Source: Aquibacillus salsiterrae
GTDB lineage: Bacteria; Bacillota; Bacilli; Bacillales; Amphibacillaceae
Assembly (NCBI RefSeq): GCF_028416595.1
Contig: NZ_JAMQKC010000017.1
Coordinates: forward strand, 1 to 54,515
DNA: 54,515 nucleotides
Reading direction: 5' to 3'
Part shown: piece by piece, positions 52,000 to 54,515 of the stretch
Numbering within the stretch: the first letter of the stretch is position 1
How the letters are laid out: every line of letters begins with the position of its first letter
The notes under the pieces: generated by a model
Told to the model about the DNA's origin: nothing
The model's input: the letters and a program-made list of their open reading frames with translations, nothing else
Database searches by the model: none
Program-made: the position numbers and the translations under genes

Positions 52000-52986
52000 T
52001 TAACTCAATTCTTTAATTAGATAGGAAGGAGTCTTACCAGTAACACCTGCGACCAAGTTTTCAGCTCCGACCATCGCCATATCAAACCTTGTTTTCTTTG
52101 TAGCTGAACCAATATGTGGTAATGTTACTACATTATCCATTTTTAGCAGCTCATTATCGGGACTTACTGGTTCTTGGTCAAACACATCCAAACCGGCACC
52201 GGCAATTTTCTTATTTTTTAGTGCTTGTATTAAAGCATTTTCATCTATGACAGCTCCACGAGATGCATTTATAAAAAATGCATCACTTTTCATCCGATTA
52301 AATTCGTTTTCTCCAATGAGATGATGTGTTTCCGATGTAAGAGGTGTCATTACCACAACAAAATCCGAACGTTCTAATAACTCAGACAACGTTGCATAAT
52401 TGATACCAAGCATACTTTCTAATTCCTCACTTGGTTTACGCTTATAATATAATACGTCCATATTAAATCCTAACTTTGCCCGTCTTGCTATTTTCTCCCC
52501 AATTCTCCCCATTCCAACAATCCCCATTGTAGTACTATGTACATCTTTCCCAAATAGTGATTCATTGATTGCACTCGTCCAGTTTCCATCCTTTACAAAC
52601 CGATCTAGCTCAGGAATACGCCTTGCAACAGAAAGAACAAGACTAAAAACAAGGTCTGCAACAGTTTCATCCAACACATATGGAGTATGTGTTGCTAATA
52701 CATGGTGGCTTTTGATAGCCTCCACGTCATAATTATCATAACCAACTGATATATCGCTTACAATTTTTAAACGATGTGCACGACTAAGCAATTCTTCATT
52801 AACTTCAACTTTTGATGTCAATAATCCATCGACATCACTGATTTTTTCAAGTACATCTGCTCTAGACATTTTGCCTTCGTTAGTAGGGATAATGCACTCA
52901 CATCTTTCATTGATATAAGCCAAGATTTCCTTAGGTAATTGCTCCGTAATTAAAACTTTTGGTTTCCTTTTTTCCAATTCTCTCAC
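52000..52986 (-). CDS. D-2-hydroxyacid dehydrogenase (glyoxylate/D-glycerate type)
   Basis: The 328-aa NAD(P)-binding protein has MGIVGMGRIGEKIARRA (about 154-170), then catalytic Arg in NASRGAVIDE, Glu in FDQEPV and His in LPHIGSAT. KIVSDISVGYDNYDVEA is typical of the GyaR/YvcT group, which reduces glyoxylate, hydroxypyruvate or 2-ketogluconate. ATG after GGGAGTG. It precedes a KDPG aldolase by strand order; together they suggest sugar-acid use, though no kinase is present. Confidence 0.85.
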   Translation of the reverse strand: MRELEKRKPKVLITEQLPKEILAYINERCECIIPTNEGKMSRADVLEKISDVDGLLTSKVEVNEELLSRAHRLKIVSDISVGYDNYDVEAIKSHHVLATHTPYVLDETVADLVFSLVLSVARRIPELDRFVKDGNWTSAINESLFGKDVHSTTMGIVGMGRIGEKIARRAKLGFNMDVLYYKRKPSEELESMLGINYATLSELLERSDFVVVMTPLTSETHHLIGENEFNRMKSDAFFINASRGAVIDENALIQALKNKKIAGAGLDVFDQEPVSPDNELLKMDNVVTLPHIGSATKKTRFDMAMVGAENLVAGVTGKTPSYLIKELS

Positions 52987-53032
52987 TCCCTTTTCGGTAT
53001 AAGCAAAGCATCATCTAACCTCCGTAACTTAA

Positions 53033-53070
53033 GAAAGGCACTGGAGCTGGATGTTGACTGCATATGGAAA
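53033..53070. repeat. short fragment of dispersed repeat
   Basis: GAAAGGCACTGGAGCTGGATGTTGACTGC resembles the GGCGCTGAAGCTGGACGT...TGTTATC part of the repeat, in the 103-bp gap between the dehydrogenase and aldolase genes. Confidence 0.45.
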
Positions 53071-53088
53071 AATTTTCATATTCTCACA

Positions 53089-53700
53089 TTATTGAACGGC
53101 ATTGACCAACTGTTTTGCTTTTTCTGCCACTTCATCTAAAGTACCAGTCGTTAACGATCCTCCCGCACCGACCGCTATAGCTCCAGCATCAAACCAATCT
53201 TTTATATTTTTTTCACTTACTCCTCCGGTTGGCATAATTTCAAGCTGAGGCAATGGTCCCTTAAATTGTTTTATTGCTTGTGGGCCGTAAATACTCCCTG
53301 GGAATAATTTAATTATAGAGCATCCATAGGTTAGGGCATCTTTCATCTCTGAAACGGTCATACAACCAGGCAAATATGGTATTTGATATAAGTTACATAA
53401 CAGGGCTGTATCTTTATCAAAAGCAGGGCTTACGATAAACTGAGCACCATTTTGAATAGCTATTTTTGCTGTAGTTTGGTCTAATACAGTACCAGCTCCA
53501 ATTGATAAATTAGGATATTTTTTAGCTAGTTGTGCAATTGCCTGTTCTGCCTGAGGGGTTGTAAATGTAAGCTCAATACTTTTCATACCACCACGAATAC
53601 AAGCATTAGACAACTCAATTGCCCTTTCAGCTGAATCAGCACGAATAACCGCAACTACTTTTGCATCCACTACTTGTTGTAAATATTTATACATTTGCAT
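53089..53700 (-). CDS. KDPG/KHG aldolase
   Basis: About 203 aa from ATG 53700 (10 bases after GAGG; the upstream ATG 53709 touches the site). Motifs: AVIRADSAERAIELSNACIRGGMKSIELTFTTPQA with catalytic Glu, GAGTVLDQ, FIVSPAFD, and Schiff-base Lys in SIIKLFPGSIYGP. It splits 2-keto-3-deoxy-6-phosphogluconate to pyruvate and glyceraldehyde 3-phosphate (Entner-Doudoroff), or 4-hydroxy-2-oxoglutarate. Confidence 0.88.
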   Translation of the reverse strand: MQMYKYLQQVVDAKVVAVIRADSAERAIELSNACIRGGMKSIELTFTTPQAEQAIAQLAKKYPNLSIGAGTVLDQTTAKIAIQNGAQFIVSPAFDKDTALLCNLYQIPYLPGCMTVSEMKDALTYGCSIIKLFPGSIYGPQAIKQFKGPLPQLEIMPTGGVSEKNIKDWFDAGAIAVGAGGSLTTGTLDEVAEKAKQLVNAVQ

Positions 53701-53841
53701 CAAAACCATTCCTCTCCATTTATGTATTACTTCATATGAAAACGGTGTCTAGTTCATTCTACTAAAAAATGAAAGGTTACACTACCCGTTTCTCTATCTT
53801 TAATTTGGCCCACTTCTACGTAAGGGTGCTAAAAACAAAAA

Positions 53842-53864
53842 AATCCCCAGTTAAAGGGGATTTG
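53842..53864 (-). terminator. terminator of the rRNA operon
   Basis: On the minus strand AATCCCC and GGGGATT pair around TTTAACT, followed by TTTTTG, just after 5S. Confidence 0.9.
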
Positions 53865-53869
53865 GATTT

Positions 53870-53986
53870 GCCTGGCGACGTCCTACTCTCACAGGGACAA
53901 AGTCCCAACTACCATCGGCGCAAAAGAGCTTAACTACTGTGTTCGGCATGGGAACAGGTGTGACATCTTTGCTATAGCCACCAGAT
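53870..53986 (-). rRNA. rrf: 5S ribosomal RNA
   Basis: The minus strand reads GGTGGCTATAGCAAAGATG, then CACACCTGTTCCCATGCCG, GTTAAGCTCTTTTGCGCCG, GGTAGTTGGGACTTTGTCCC and GTGAGAGTAGGACGTCGCC: the standard Bacillus 5S pattern, about 116 bases. The ends are set by comparison and may be off by a base or two. Confidence 0.95.
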
Positions 53987-54354
53987 CTTTATGAAGTTCA
54001 AGGTAAAACATTACCTATGTACCTTCAAGACTAGATAAGAAGTTGGTACAAGACATAGTTTTGTTTAGCAGAGGCTACCAAGCCCATTGCGCTTCCTTAT
54101 TCAGTCTAGCTACGACTTCCAAATCCTCTCGTTATAAGCAATACCTCTCCAAGGGTGAAAGTTCACACCCTTTCCGCGGTCTTGCTTATCCCGGCGGATT
54201 TAACCGGTCGTCTTCGCTTCCTATTTCAGTCCAGCTTCGCGGGCTAGCCACTCGTGACATAAGCAGTTCACCTTCAGTGACCAAGATCAGGTCACTTACG
54301 GCGCTCCGCTTATGCATGTCGTGGCTACCAAGCCCGCTACGCTTCCTATTTTTA
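53987..54354 (-). other. unusually long 23S-5S spacer with internal repeats
   Basis: About 368 bases, much longer than the typical 50-100 of Bacillus. No tRNA is seen. On the minus strand AGGAAGCG recurs three times (about 54090-54097, 54215-54222, 54340-54347), and GGGCTTGGTAGCC occurs next to the first and third. A GCATAAGCGGAGCGCCGTAAGTGACC stretch and several hairpins (GTGACC...GGTCAC) suggest an inserted palindromic element. Confidence 0.7.
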
Positions 54355-54515
54355 GTTAAGTCCTCGATCGATTAGTATCCGTCAGCTACACATGTTGCCA
54401 TGCTTCCACCTCGGACCTATCAACCTCATCGTCTCTGAGGGATCTTACTCATTTAAAATGATGGGAAGTCTCATCTAGAGGGGGGCTTCATGCTTAGATG
54501 CTTTCAGCACTTATC
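54355..54515 (-). rRNA. rrl: 23S ribosomal RNA, 3' end (partial)
   Basis: The minus strand ends with GATCGAGGACTTAACTA and contains ACTAATCGATCGAGG, GGAGGTGGAAGCATGGC-type helix and the domain VI segment GAAAGCATCTAAGCATGAAG: the 3' terminus of 23S. It runs off the right edge of the window. Confidence 0.93.

Noticed and set aside
53987-54354. A tRNA gene in the 23S-5S spacer
   Set aside because: No anticodon arm, TTCRANY loop or CCA in the right arrangement on either strand.

Overview
This window comes from an AT-rich, endospore-forming member of the Bacillaceae. The evidence is the Bacillus-type sporulation genes (two SpoVIF-like proteins, YppG-like, three YjcZ-like, YfhD-like, two CotF-like), MhqD/MhqO quinone-stress enzymes, a PyrR attenuator and Gram-positive ribosome binding sites. 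The genus cannot be named from the sequence. What is unusual for a Bacillus-like genome is a complete selenocysteine (Sec) machinery with several UGA-containing genes.

Layout. 1-7145: a lactonase, a DinG-like helicase, small spore proteins and mhqD. 7326-10721: a MoxR / DUF58 / DUF4129 operon. 10948-18265: a siroheme-pathway dehydrogenase, a TrpD2-like protein, a GGDEF-EAL protein, topoisomerase III and small proteins. 18268-31014: the selenium region. 31213-34732: a second PAS-GAF-GGDEF-EAL protein and a peptidoglycan amidase. 34800-36629: decaying accessory DNA with a frameshifted secreted protein and a frameshifted MazEF-type pair. 36887-42362: mhqO, a TerC protein, an exonuclease, an M48 peptidase with ankyrin repeats and membrane proteins. 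42500-44115: a PyrR-controlled uracil permease. 44122-49582: a four-gene MacB-like ABC export operon. 49723-53700: MazG-like, coat and metabolic genes. 53842-54515: the end of an rRNA operon on the minus strand (5S and the 3' end of 23S).

The selenium region is the main interest. The minus strand carries selB, a SelW-like selenoprotein gene (CxxU, with an apparent +1 frameshift) and selA. The plus strand carries tRNA-Sec with its own promoter and terminator, a glycosyltransferase resembling the selenosugar synthase SenB, and selD, whose catalytic residue is itself UGA-encoded. A tight unit follows: sugar-nucleotide epimerase, PhnD/PhnE/PhnC-type ABC transporter (probably for a selenium oxyanion) and a NodB-type deacetylase with an in-frame UGA at codon 7. 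A UPGC thioredoxin faces this unit. The working hypothesis is that uptake feeds SelD; selenophosphate then goes both to Sec (SelA, tRNA-Sec, SelB) and, through the SenB-like enzyme with help from the epimerase and deacetylase, to a selenium-containing sugar. No SenA or EgtD homologue lies in the window, so this is not a standard selenoneine cluster. A striking array of eight 52-bp palindromic units lies upstream of selB.

A dispersed intergenic repeat family, recognisable by a GGCGCCTTGG...CTAGGCGCC type hairpin, occurs about nine times, once as a 55-bp tandem array and once forming the end of a coding sequence. Three single-base frameshifts sit in short homopolymers. They may be real mutations or base-calling errors.
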